Origin: Pontivivens marinum
Lineage (GTDB): Bacteria > Pseudomonadota > Alphaproteobacteria > Rhodobacterales > Rhodobacteraceae
NCBI RefSeq assembly: GCF_900231835.1
Contig: NZ_OCTN01000012.1
Coordinates: 1-64,000, forward strand
Length of the DNA stretch: 64,000 nt
Direction of reading: 5' to 3'
Each line of letters starts with the position of its first letter. The stretch's first letter is position 1. Under the pieces are notes generated by a model. That model did no database searches, was not told the DNA's origin, and was given only the letters and a program-made list of their open reading frames with translations. The position numbers and the translations under genes are program-made. Positions 55,588-64,000 of the stretch are shown here, piece by piece.

Positions 55588-56889
55588 TCATTCCAACGGA
55601 CGGATGCGCAATTTGTGCAGGCGATTACGCTCCCGCTCCACCACCTCGATCCGGAAGCCGTCAAAGGAGAAGACCTGTCCGGTCGTTGGAATCGTCTGTG
55701 CCTCATGAATGACGAGGCCGGCAATCGTGTTTGCCTCATCATCGGCCAGTGACCAGTCGGTTGCGCGATTCAGGTCGCGGATGGTCATCGTGCCCTCAAC
55801 CAGAACGGAGCCGTCGGCGAACCGTTCGATTCCCTCAACCTCTACATCCGTCTCGTCAGTAATATCGCCGACGATTTCCTCTAGGATGTCCTCTAGCGTG
55901 ACCAATCCCTGCAACGCGCCATATTCGTCCACCACCAGCGCGAAGTGGCTGTGACGATGCAAGAAGGCGCGCATCTGATCGTCCAGCGTGGTGGCGTCGG
56001 GCACGAACCACGGCTCCATCACGACATCCATGACGTTAAAGGTGGACAGCTCGGACAGGCCGCCAGTGGTGCCGCGGATCAATTTGTCCACGGCGCGCAG
56101 CAGGTCCTTGGCATGGATGACGCCGACGATGTTCTCGGGCTCGTCCTTGAAGACCGGAATACGGGTGTGTGGGGAGCGCAGGCAGGTGGTCAGGATTTCC
56201 TCGGGCGGCATATCGGCGTCCAGCATTTCGATATTGCGGCGATGGATCATCACCTCCTCAACCGTGCGCAGCTTCAGGTCCAGCGCGGCGAGCAGGCGAT
56301 CACGATCATCCTTTTCCACGGACCCCTCGGAGGCATGCAGGGTAATCGCCTCGGCGATCTCCTCATGCGCCATGATCAGGGCCTCCGGATCAGTCGGCAC
56401 GCCAAACATGCGCAGGGTGACGCGCACGATGAAGCGCACGAAATAGACGACAGGCGCCAGTACCTTAACGATCATCGCGATGGGCAGGGCCACCACAGCG
56501 GCCATCCGCTCGGGATTGATAATCGCATAGGTCTTTGGCAGCACCTCGGCAAAGATCAGGACCAGTCCGGTCATCACCAAGGTTGCCGCCGCAACGCCAT
56601 TATCGCCCAGCAGCGTAGTGAACAGCGCCGTCGCCAGCGAGGTCGCCAGAATATTGGCGAGGTTATTGCCCAGCAGAATACCGCCGATCAAACGCTCGGG
56701 GTCTTCCTTTAGCTGCAAGGCGCGGTTTGACCCCTCACCATCCATGCCGTGCAACTTCGCGCGATTGGCGGCGGTCAGCGCAGTTTCGGAACCGGAGAAG
56801 AAGGCCGAGAACACCAATAGCAACAAAATCGCCAAGGCGGGCAGCCAGATGGCGGTATCAGTGATGCTCAAATCCGTGACTTCTTGCAT
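55588..56889 (-). CDS. CNNM/CBS-domain membrane protein (HlyC/CorC family)
   Basis: 433 residues. An N-terminal DUF21 membrane domain has about four helices (PALAILLLLVFSAFFSGSETALT, shown in part as FSAFFSGSETAL). Two CBS domains follow (MIHRRNIEMLDADMP, IPVFKDEPENIVGVIHAKDLL; LVVDEYGALQGLVTLEDI). A C-terminal CorC/HlyC transporter-associated domain ends it. Such proteins are linked to Mg2+ or Co2+ efflux. The start at MQEVTD is preferred, with GGGAGA upstream. Confidence 0.9.
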   Translation of the reverse strand: MQEVTDLSITDTAIWLPALAILLLLVFSAFFSGSETALTAANRAKLHGMDGEGSNRALQLKEDPERLIGGILLGNNLANILATSLATALFTTLLGDNGVAAATLVMTGLVLIFAEVLPKTYAIINPERMAAVVALPIAMIVKVLAPVVYFVRFIVRVTLRMFGVPTDPEALIMAHEEIAEAITLHASEGSVEKDDRDRLLAALDLKLRTVEEVMIHRRNIEMLDADMPPEEILTTCLRSPHTRIPVFKDEPENIVGVIHAKDLLRAVDKLIRGTTGGLSELSTFNVMDVVMEPWFVPDATTLDDQMRAFLHRHSHFALVVDEYGALQGLVTLEDILEEIVGDITDETDVEVEGIERFADGSVLVEGTMTIRDLNRATDWSLADDEANTIAGLVIHEAQTIPTTGQVFSFDGFRIEVVERERNRLHKLRIRPLE

Positions 56890-56973
56890 TGCGAAATCTC
56901 CCAAACGTGACTGGCCTGTGCGTGCCATCTTCTTATGCTGCGTCCCGAGGTGCACGACAAGCGGGAGCGGCAG

Positions 56974-57759
56974 ATGCGGGTTGTTGATTGGGGCGAGTTT
57001 GCAGGCCCGTTAATTGTTTTCGGCGGCGTGCATTCCAATCGCCACGCGCTGGACGCGTTGGTGGCATTGCCCGAAGCCAAGGTTTGCACAGGCGATATCG
57101 TCGCCTATTGCGCGCAGCCAGCCGCCTGTGTCGATCTGATGCGATCCGAAAATATTCCAACCATTGCAGGTAATTGCGAAAGCCAGTTGGCCGAAAATGC
57201 GCTGGATTGCGGGTGCGGGTTCGAGGATGGAACCGCATGTGATCTGATGTCCGCGCGGTGGTACGCCCACGCAAATGCGGTGTTGAATGCGGAGCAACGC
57301 GGCTGGATGGGAACTTTGCCCGACTGGGCGGTTTTAACACATGCTGGGCGGCGCTGGTTGTTGGTTCACGGCGCGCCCTCTGCCCAGAATCGATTTATCT
57401 GGAGCATGACCGATTTACAGGGTGAAATCGCGGTGGCCGAGGCGCAGGTCGGTCCGGTTGATGGCATCCTCGCGGGCCATTCCGGAATTCCGTTCGTGCG
57501 CGAATACGGGCGGCACATCTGGGTGAATACCGGAGCGATCGGGATGCCCGCACATGATGGTCGTCCCGATACCAGCTATGCGCGCTTGGACGGCCAGCAG
57601 ATCACAATTGAGCGGTTGAGCTATGATCATGAGGGTGCCCGCGCCATGATGGTCGCGGCGGGGCTGGTGCAGGGCTATCACAACACTCTGCGCAGTGGTT
57701 GGTGGCCCAGCGAGGATATCCTGCCTGATACCCTGCGCGCACAGCCCCGCGTGGCCTAA
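56974..57759 (+). CDS. metallophosphoesterase
   Basis: 261 residues. Calcineurin-like motifs: FGGVHSNRHALDAL (first metal block, with Val for the more usual Asp), CTGDIVAYC, IAGNCE, LLVHGAPS and AGHSGIPF. These belong to the YfcE/DUF-type phosphodiesterase group. An upstream ATG at 56935 is possible but lacks a ribosome site; this start follows CGGGAGCGG. Substrate unknown. Confidence 0.82.
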   Translation: MRVVDWGEFAGPLIVFGGVHSNRHALDALVALPEAKVCTGDIVAYCAQPAACVDLMRSENIPTIAGNCESQLAENALDCGCGFEDGTACDLMSARWYAHANAVLNAEQRGWMGTLPDWAVLTHAGRRWLLVHGAPSAQNRFIWSMTDLQGEIAVAEAQVGPVDGILAGHSGIPFVREYGRHIWVNTGAIGMPAHDGRPDTSYARLDGQQITIERLSYDHEGARAMMVAAGLVQGYHNTLRSGWWPSEDILPDTLRAQPRVA

Positions 57760-57762
57760 GGC

Positions 57763-58983
57763 CTACGTCGCCAATTCGGTCGTGACGTAGGCGCCGGCCT
57801 CCAACGTGCGATGGACGGGGCATTTATCCGCGATCTCCAGCAGTTTTGCCCGTTGTTCCGCCGTTAGATCACCATCCAGACGCACGATCCGGCGCAAATG
57901 GTCGATGCGGCCATCAGTCTGGGTGCAGGTTTCGCAATCCGAGGCGTGAACCTTGTCATGGGTCACATCAACGGAGACATGGTCCAGCGCCAGCCCCTTG
58001 CGTCGGGCATACATCCGCACGGTCATCGCGGTACACGCGCCCAAACCTGCGCTGAGCAGTTGATAGGGCGTCATACCCAGATCAGATCCGCCATAGCTGA
58101 GCGGTTCATCGGCCAGAATATGGTGGCGCGGACCGGCGCTGACATCCTGCAAGAACCCCTGCGGGTTGGCCTCCGACACGCGCACGATCCCCTCGGGCGC
58201 GCCGATTGGTTTCGCGGGTGGGGTCAGGTCAATATAGCGACCGACCCAACTGGCGATAACCTCGGCTGCATATTCGGCATCCTTGGCGCGGGTCAGCAGG
58301 TGGTCCGCCTTATCCAGCGTTACGAAGCTTTTAGGGTGTTTCGCCGCAACCCACAGGTCCGATGCATTGTCGATACCAACCACGGTATCACCGGGGGCAT
58401 GCAGGATCAGCAGGGCGCGCTTCAGGCGGCCTACAGCATCGGACAGGCGTGCGGCCTTTACGTCCTCCAGGAAGGCCCGCTTAATCGTGAAGGGCCGACC
58501 GCCAAGGTCAACCTTGGCATGGCCACGCTCCTCAATCTCCGCGATGCTTGCGCCGAAATTGGCGGTGACGTGATGCGGATCGGCGGGCGCGCCAATCGTG
58601 GCAACGGCCTTTACGCTGTCAATATCGGGGGAGGCAGCCAGAACCGCAGCACCGCCCAGCGAGTGGCCGATCATCAATTCCGGTGCCATGCCCATACCGG
58701 CCAAATGCGCGGCGGCCAGACGCAAATCTTCTACATTCGAGCTGAAATGCGTGTTCTCAAACTCACCACCCGAATGGCCAAGGCCGGTAAAGTCAAAACG
58801 CAGCACCGCGATGCCAGCCTGCGACAACCGGCCCGCAATGCGTCGTGCCGCCGGAATATCCTTTGAGCAGGTAAAGCAGTGCGCAAAAATCGCAGTCGCC
58901 AGATGCGGCCCCTCGGGTAGATCAAGTCGTGCGGCCAGAATCTCGCCAGAGTGGCCTTCAAAGGTGAGTTTCTCGGATTTCAT
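57763..58983 (-). CDS. alpha/beta hydrolase fused to OsmC
   Basis: 406 residues in two parts. Residues 1-~250 are a serine hydrolase with MIGHSLGGAAVL, preceded by AIFAHCFTCSKDIPAA and followed by ILHAPGDTVVGIDNA (Asp) and DKADHLLTRAKDAE (His). Residues ~270-406 are OsmC, with the peroxidatic Cys in LSAGLGACTAMTVRMYARRKG and the second Cys in ADKCPVHRTLE. The fusion may couple ester or thioester hydrolysis to thiol-dependent peroxide reduction. It is convergent with the phosphoesterase gene (3-bp gap). Confidence 0.92.
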   Translation of the reverse strand: MKSEKLTFEGHSGEILAARLDLPEGPHLATAIFAHCFTCSKDIPAARRIAGRLSQAGIAVLRFDFTGLGHSGGEFENTHFSSNVEDLRLAAAHLAGMGMAPELMIGHSLGGAAVLAASPDIDSVKAVATIGAPADPHHVTANFGASIAEIEERGHAKVDLGGRPFTIKRAFLEDVKAARLSDAVGRLKRALLILHAPGDTVVGIDNASDLWVAAKHPKSFVTLDKADHLLTRAKDAEYAAEVIASWVGRYIDLTPPAKPIGAPEGIVRVSEANPQGFLQDVSAGPRHHILADEPLSYGGSDLGMTPYQLLSAGLGACTAMTVRMYARRKGLALDHVSVDVTHDKVHASDCETCTQTDGRIDHLRRIVRLDGDLTAEQRAKLLEIADKCPVHRTLEAGAYVTTELAT

Positions 58984-59070
58984 CGCGCTCTCGTACATTG
59001 CCGTTTCGTTGGATAGTATCTAGTCACGGGGGTGGTCTGAATGACAGGCCATGTCACGCGAAGGTGAAAT

Positions 59071-59973
59071 ATGCGGATCAGAGGCGTACTTTTTTGGCTC
59101 TGTACCCTCACGATTTCAGCCGCTGTTTTCGTTGGTTTCGCGGGCCAGTTTCACCCTATCGGCGATAGCTTTGCGGCGTTTCGCCTGCATTTTGGTGCTG
59201 CCGCTGTGCTGTTCTGGGCATGGGCCGCGTTTAGCGGGCGCCTCTGGGCGGAGAGGGTTGGTGGCGTGACGGCATGCGTCGCACTAGGCTCAATCCTATG
59301 GGTGGCAATCTGGCCGCGCGCACAGGAACCGCAAGATGGCATCACTGTTTTTCAGCATAACATGTTGTTTAGAAATGAAACCATTGATGCCGTTGTCGCG
59401 CAGGTGGCGCAGCTAAACGCAGATGTCGTCCTGTTGCAGGAGGTTCTGCCCGAACATCGGGTGCATCTAGAGCAGATCGAAACCTACTCAACCATTCAGC
59501 ACTGTGATCGATATGCCGTGATGAACAATGTAATCCTCAGCAAATGGCCCGCCTTGCAGGTCGGCTGTCACAACCGCGCAAGCTGGGCGCAGATTTCCAC
59601 ACCCGTTGGGCCTGTAACATTTGTATCGTTGCATCTGCCGTGGCCGTGGCCCGCCTCGCAAGCATTGGCCGTTGATCGGTTGATCCCCGTGCTCAGCGCA
59701 TTGCCGCAGCCTGTCGTATTAGGCGGGGATTACAACGCCGCCCCGTGGAGCAACGCGGTATCCCAGTTGGCGAGCGTCGCGGATGTCGTTTCAGTGCCGG
59801 GGCTGCGCTTAACATTTGCCGATCCACGATTTTGGCCCGGTCTCCCCATCGACCATATCCATATGCCACGGGGTTGGGTTGGTGCGGCTCACCTGACCGG
59901 TCGCGCAGGCTCGGACCATCGTGGAACCTTTGCGACGATCGGTCCCCTACCAGAACCGGTAGGTATCCGGTGA
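59071..59973 (+). CDS. membrane-anchored endonuclease/exonuclease/phosphatase family protein
   Basis: 300 residues. Three hydrophobic segments in the first ~90 residues (VLFWLCTLTISAAVFVGF; HFGAAAVLFWAWAAF; TACVALGSILWVAIW) anchor an EEP domain. Its metal and catalytic residues appear in FQHNMLFRN, VVLLQEVLPEH, VVLGGDYNAAPWS and GSDHRGTFATI. Typical of inner-membrane phosphodiesterases in this clade. Alternative upstream start at 59051 lacks support. Confidence 0.9.
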   Translation: MRIRGVLFWLCTLTISAAVFVGFAGQFHPIGDSFAAFRLHFGAAAVLFWAWAAFSGRLWAERVGGVTACVALGSILWVAIWPRAQEPQDGITVFQHNMLFRNETIDAVVAQVAQLNADVVLLQEVLPEHRVHLEQIETYSTIQHCDRYAVMNNVILSKWPALQVGCHNRASWAQISTPVGPVTFVSLHLPWPWPASQALAVDRLIPVLSALPQPVVLGGDYNAAPWSNAVSQLASVADVVSVPGLRLTFADPRFWPGLPIDHIHMPRGWVGAAHLTGRAGSDHRGTFATIGPLPEPVGIR

Positions 59974-60039
59974 TCGTTAAATATTCGTTGTCAGATAGTC
60001 GGAATGCGGTACGCTGAAGGACGGTAACGCAGTATAGGA

Positions 60040-60231
60040 TTGATTTTGGACAGGATTTCGCGCCCGACGACACCAATTGTTCCAACCCACTTGCCTGCAG
60101 AAGATAAGCTGCGTGCAGATATTGTGGAATTGCAACGGCGCGCAGTGCGATTCGGCTGTCCAGCAACAGCGCAGGCACTGGGCCTGGCGGTTGAGATGTT
60201 CGGCGTTGAGGTGGACGCAGAGGATCAGTAA
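60040..60231 (+). CDS. small conserved-looking protein
   Basis: 63 residues, starting at a TTG. The sequence RISRPTTPIVPTHLPAEDKL followed by VELQRRAVRFGCPATAQALG looks like a real soluble alpha-helical protein, in a 260-bp gap between two rightward genes. No domain recognised and no strong ribosome site, so the call is tentative. Confidence 0.4.
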   Translation: MILDRISRPTTPIVPTHLPAEDKLRADIVELQRRAVRFGCPATAQALGLAVEMFGVEVDAEDQ

Positions 60232-60268
60232 TCCTGTCGCCATTCGCATCTGAGATACGGTTCGCGCC

Positions 60269-61099
60269 ATGGCATTGATCCTCGACAAACCAGCCTTAAC
60301 GCCATGGATGCGCCCGCACACGCGCCGCAATCCCGGTGTTCAGCCGCTAAACCCTACAGATTGGTTGCAACGTGATGCCTGTTTCGCGGATCAAATGGCG
60401 CTGCGTGATGATCTGATCGCAACCCGGCGTGATGCTGTTTTCGGGGCAGGGGACGATGACCGTGCCGCGCGTGAGGTGCTTGCCATGGTGTGCCACTCAA
60501 CGAATGCGGTGGGTGAGAATGACCATATCCAGCGCGCGGATAATGTGCGCGTTGCCATCGTGGATCATCCGCTTATCACCGCTGGCCGCTTGGTGCAGGA
60601 GGATTTGCTGATCCTCCAGCGGCGGGGCGAGGCGTGGGTGCTGACGGATGGCGTGTTGTGCTTTCCGTCGCATTGGACCTTATCTGAGAAACTGGGACGC
60701 TCTCTGATCGATATTCATGGCCCCGTGCCATTCTATGCTGGTGATCTGGAACGTCGCGTGCATCGCCTATTCGATGCAATCCGTGTTGAGCAGCCCCTAT
60801 GGCGCGCAAATTGGCTGATCTATCCCGATGCCACGCTGCATTACCCTCGCCGTGAATATGAGGTGAAGCATGTGGACTGGACCGGCGATCTGTTCGTGCG
60901 GGTTGAGCGGCAAAGCCTGCTGAAGCTACCTGAAACAGGTGCTGTGGTGTTCAGTATCAAAGCGGATATTTGCCCGCTGCTCAGCCTGAACACACAGCAA
61001 CGCTCCGGTTTGCTGGACGCCCTTGATGCCCTGCCGCGGGTGGAGCGTGATTATAAGGGTGGTGACATCGTTCGGGCGCGTATTCACGCCAGCCTCTAA
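60269..61099 (+). CDS. DUF3445 (heme-dependent oxidative N-demethylase-like) protein
   Basis: 276 residues. Family blocks: REVLAMVCHSTN, LLILQRRGEAWVLTDGVLCFPSHWTL, GRSLIDIHGPVPFY, WRANWLIYPD, RVERQSLLKLPETGAVVFSI. The family was linked to heme-dependent demethylation of amines in other bacteria; the companion subunits are not adjacent here. A terminator follows. Confidence 0.85.
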   Translation: MALILDKPALTPWMRPHTRRNPGVQPLNPTDWLQRDACFADQMALRDDLIATRRDAVFGAGDDDRAAREVLAMVCHSTNAVGENDHIQRADNVRVAIVDHPLITAGRLVQEDLLILQRRGEAWVLTDGVLCFPSHWTLSEKLGRSLIDIHGPVPFYAGDLERRVHRLFDAIRVEQPLWRANWLIYPDATLHYPRREYEVKHVDWTGDLFVRVERQSLLKLPETGAVVFSIKADICPLLSLNTQQRSGLLDALDALPRVERDYKGGDIVRARIHASL

Positions 61100-61105
61100 C
61101 GGAAA

Positions 61106-61127
61106 AGGGCGCCCCGTGGGACGCCCT
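61106..61127. terminator. bidirectional terminator, DUF3445 gene / glnA
   Basis: AGGGCG pairs with CGCCCT around CCCCGTGGGA, preceded by AAAA, between the two convergent stops. Confidence 0.7.
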
Positions 61128-61149
61128 CTCCAAATCAGTTTTGAACCGA

Positions 61150-62559
61150 TTAGCAGGAGTAGTACATCTTGTACTCGACTGGGTGTGGAGTGTGCTCGTA
61201 GGCGTAAACCTCTTCCCACTTCAGATCACAATATGCGTCGATCTGATCCTTGCTGAACACGCCGCCAGCAGTCAGGAACTCGTAATCGGCCTGCAATTCG
61301 TCCAGTGCCTCACGCAAGCTTGCGCAAACTGTTGGGATCTCGGCCAGCTCCTCTGGGGGCAGGTCGTAAAGATCCTTGTCGTTTGCTTCGCCGGGGTGAA
61401 TCTTGTTCGCGATACCGTCGAGGCCAGCCATCAACAGTGCTGCGAAGCACAGGTACGGGTTGGCGGATGGATCGGGGAAACGTGCCTCGACGCGCTTTGC
61501 CTTGGGGCTTTCTGTCCAAGGGATACGTACACAACCCGACCGGTTGGATGCGGAATAGGCGCGCAGAACGGGTGCCTCGAATCCGGGGATCAAACGCTTG
61601 TAGGAGTTTGTGGACGGGTTCGTGAACGCGTTCAGTGCCTTGGCGTGCTTCAGGATACCACCGATGAAGTAGATGGCTTCCATCGACAGGTCAGCATACT
61701 GGTCGCCGGCAAATAGTGGCTTGCCATCTTTCCAGATCGACATGTTTACGTGCATGCCGGTGCCGTTGTCGCCGGCCATTGGCTTCGGCATGAATGTTGC
61801 CGACTTGCCGTAGGCGTCAGCCACGTTGTGGATGACGTACTTGTATTTCTGAAGGTTGTCGGCCTGCTTGGTCAGCGAGTCGAAGATCATGCCCAGCTCG
61901 TGCTGGTTCGATGCAACCTCGTGGTGGTGCTTGTCGACCTTGATGCCCATACGCTTCATGGTGGACAGCATTTCCGAGCGCAGATCCTGAGCAGGATCAA
62001 CCGGGTTCACAGGGAAGTAGCCGCCCTTGATGCCCGGACGGTGGCCTGTATTGCCCATCTCGTACGCGGTGTCTGTGTTCCATGCGCCGTCAACTGCGTC
62101 GACTTCGAAGGACACCTTGTTCATCGCGGTGGAGTAACGCACATCGTCAAAGATGAAGAACTCAGCCTCGGGGCCGCAATAGAACACGTCGCCCATGCCG
62201 GAGGATTTCAGATATGCCTCTGCACGCTCGGCTGTGCCGCGTGGGTCACGGTCGTAGATTTCGCCTGTGTCAGGCTCAACAACGGTACAGTGAACGCAGA
62301 TCGTTTTCTCGGCATAGAACGGGTCGAGATATGCGGAGTTCGCATCGACCATCAGTTTCATGTCGGAGTTGTTGATCGCCTTCCAGCCTGCAATGGAGGA
62401 GCCGTCGAACATGAAGCCTTCCTCAAGGAAGTCCTCGTCAACCAGATCGCTTACCACGGTAACGTGCTGCAACTTGCCGCGGGGGTCGGTGAAGCGGACG
62501 TCTACATAAGCAACGTCTTCATCCTTGATCATCTTTACGAGATCGGAGTTTGCACTCAT
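61150..62559 (-). CDS. glnA: glutamine synthetase, type I
   Basis: 469 residues, the usual GSI length. Seen are [76 protein letters not shown], and the adenylylation Tyr in [11 protein letters not shown]. It makes glutamine from glutamate and ammonium with ATP. Downstream of glnB by 48 bp in the same operon, probably under NtrC and PII control. Confidence 0.98.
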   Translation of the reverse strand: MSANSDLVKMIKDEDVAYVDVRFTDPRGKLQHVTVVSDLVDEDFLEEGFMFDGSSIAGWKAINNSDMKLMVDANSAYLDPFYAEKTICVHCTVVEPDTGEIYDRDPRGTAERAEAYLKSSGMGDVFYCGPEAEFFIFDDVRYSTAMNKVSFEVDAVDGAWNTDTAYEMGNTGHRPGIKGGYFPVNPVDPAQDLRSEMLSTMKRMGIKVDKHHHEVASNQHELGMIFDSLTKQADNLQKYKYVIHNVADAYGKSATFMPKPMAGDNGTGMHVNMSIWKDGKPLFAGDQYADLSMEAIYFIGGILKHAKALNAFTNPSTNSYKRLIPGFEAPVLRAYSASNRSGCVRIPWTESPKAKRVEARFPDPSANPYLCFAALLMAGLDGIANKIHPGEANDKDLYDLPPEELAEIPTVCASLREALDELQADYEFLTAGGVFSKDQIDAYCDLKWEEVYAYEHTPHPVEYKMYYSC

Positions 62560-62607
62560 CTGTTTTCCTCTCTGGGTATCGTCTTGGGGAGTAAGTTGGG
62601 GCAGGAT

Positions 62608-63581
<974 letters not shown>

Positions 63582-63637
63582 TTCAGGCCGACGTAACGAG
63601 ATTGACGCCCTTTAGGGCATAGACTGAGGTGAGACGA

Positions 63638-64000
63638 ATGCAGGTCAACGAGACCCTGAACGAAGGCCTGAAGCGGGGCTACGAGATCACAATGACCGCC
63701 AGTGAACTGGCTGCCAAGGTGGACGAGAAGCTCGACGCAGCACGTCCTGAGGTCCAGATGAAGGGCTTCCGCAAGGGCAAGGTGCCTAAGGCTCTGCTGA
63801 AAAAGCAGTTCGGTAAGTCTGTCCTGGGTGAGGCAATGCAGGAAGGTATCGATGATTCGCTGAAGGCGCATTTCGAAACCACTGGCGACCGTCCGGCCAT
63901 GCAGCCAAACGTCACCATGAAGAATGATGACTGGAAAGAGGGCGACGATGTTGTCGTCGACGTTTCCTACGAGAAACTGCCTGAGATCCCCGAGCTGGAT
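63638..64000 (+). CDS. tig: trigger factor, N-terminal part
   Basis: Partial: 121 residues before the window ends. [20 protein letters not shown] begins the ribosome-binding domain, and the signature [17 protein letters not shown] docks to L23. It chaperones nascent chains at the ribosome exit. GAGGTGAGACGA precedes the ATG. The PPIase and C-terminal domains lie outside. Confidence 0.95.
   Translation, partial: MQVNETLNEGLKRGYEITMTASELAAKVDEKLDAARPEVQMKGFRKGKVPKALLKKQFGKSVLGEAMQEGIDDSLKAHFETTGDRPAMQPNVTMKNDDWKEGDDVVVDVSYEKLPEIPELD

Overview
The window looks like a chromosomal segment of a marine-type alphaproteobacterium of the Rhodobacteraceae (Roseobacter group). Supporting signs are high GC, the rplU-rpmA-obgE-proB-proA order, an L21 with a C-terminal helix-hairpin-helix extension, glnB-glnA, an IalB-family protein, and many small families usual in that clade. 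This is inference from gene content; there is no 16S gene in the window.

Left part (1-16.2 kb) is an accessory island. It opens with decayed IS3-family elements (1-596, 2268-3660, 3661-~4010), a small secreted/membrane protein pair and little else. From 4.4 to 13.9 kb lies a compact defence cassette. A Dcm-type cytosine-5 methyltransferase, a Vsr endonuclease and a small unknown protein run rightward. They meet, tail to tail, a four-gene leftward operon: GHKL/MORC-like ATPase, Z1-domain SF2 helicase, DUF4420 PD-(D/E)XK protein and AIPR protein. More IS3 elements (14.1-16.2 kb) close the island.

The most unusual signal is a family of four ~41-bp hairpin inserts inside the two neighbouring IS3 transposase genes at 2.5-3.8 kb. 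They share ends reading CCCTCTCG and TG(C/T)CGGG(C/T), but their stems differ and still pair. Removing three inserts (41+41+39 bp) restores one 397-codon transposase frame.

Middle part (16.5-37.2 kb) is metabolic: a LysR/SDR pair, two secreted proteins, and a large sugar-acid/sulfosugar locus. The locus holds a GntR-UTRA regulator with a Gfo/Idh/MocA protein, and divergently a flavin monooxygenase, an aldo-keto reductase and a flavin reductase, which resemble the SmoC-SmoB-SmoA oxidative desulfonation module. Next come a GH31 glycosidase, UxuB, UxaC and a GntR-FCD regulator, with a divergent ABC sugar importer plus UxuA. Two perfect ACCGGTATACCGGT palindromes lie between the divergent operons and resemble UxuR/ExuR operators.

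From 37.2 to 39.7 kb IS3 and IS30 elements sit beside tRNA-Ser(CGA).

Right part (40-64 kb) is housekeeping. It covers L21/L27, an RtcB-like protein, GNAT, ObgE, ProB, a PstS-like lipoprotein, ProA, a YcbK/YcbB-type cell-wall pair, LpxD with an ACP and a ketoacyl synthase, IalB, a HerA-like ATPase, a CNNM/CBS membrane protein, a phosphoesterase, an alpha/beta-hydrolase-OsmC fusion, a membrane-anchored EEP phosphodiesterase, a DUF3445 protein, GlnA and GlnB with an NtrC-like site upstream, tRNA-Leu(UAG), and the start of trigger factor.
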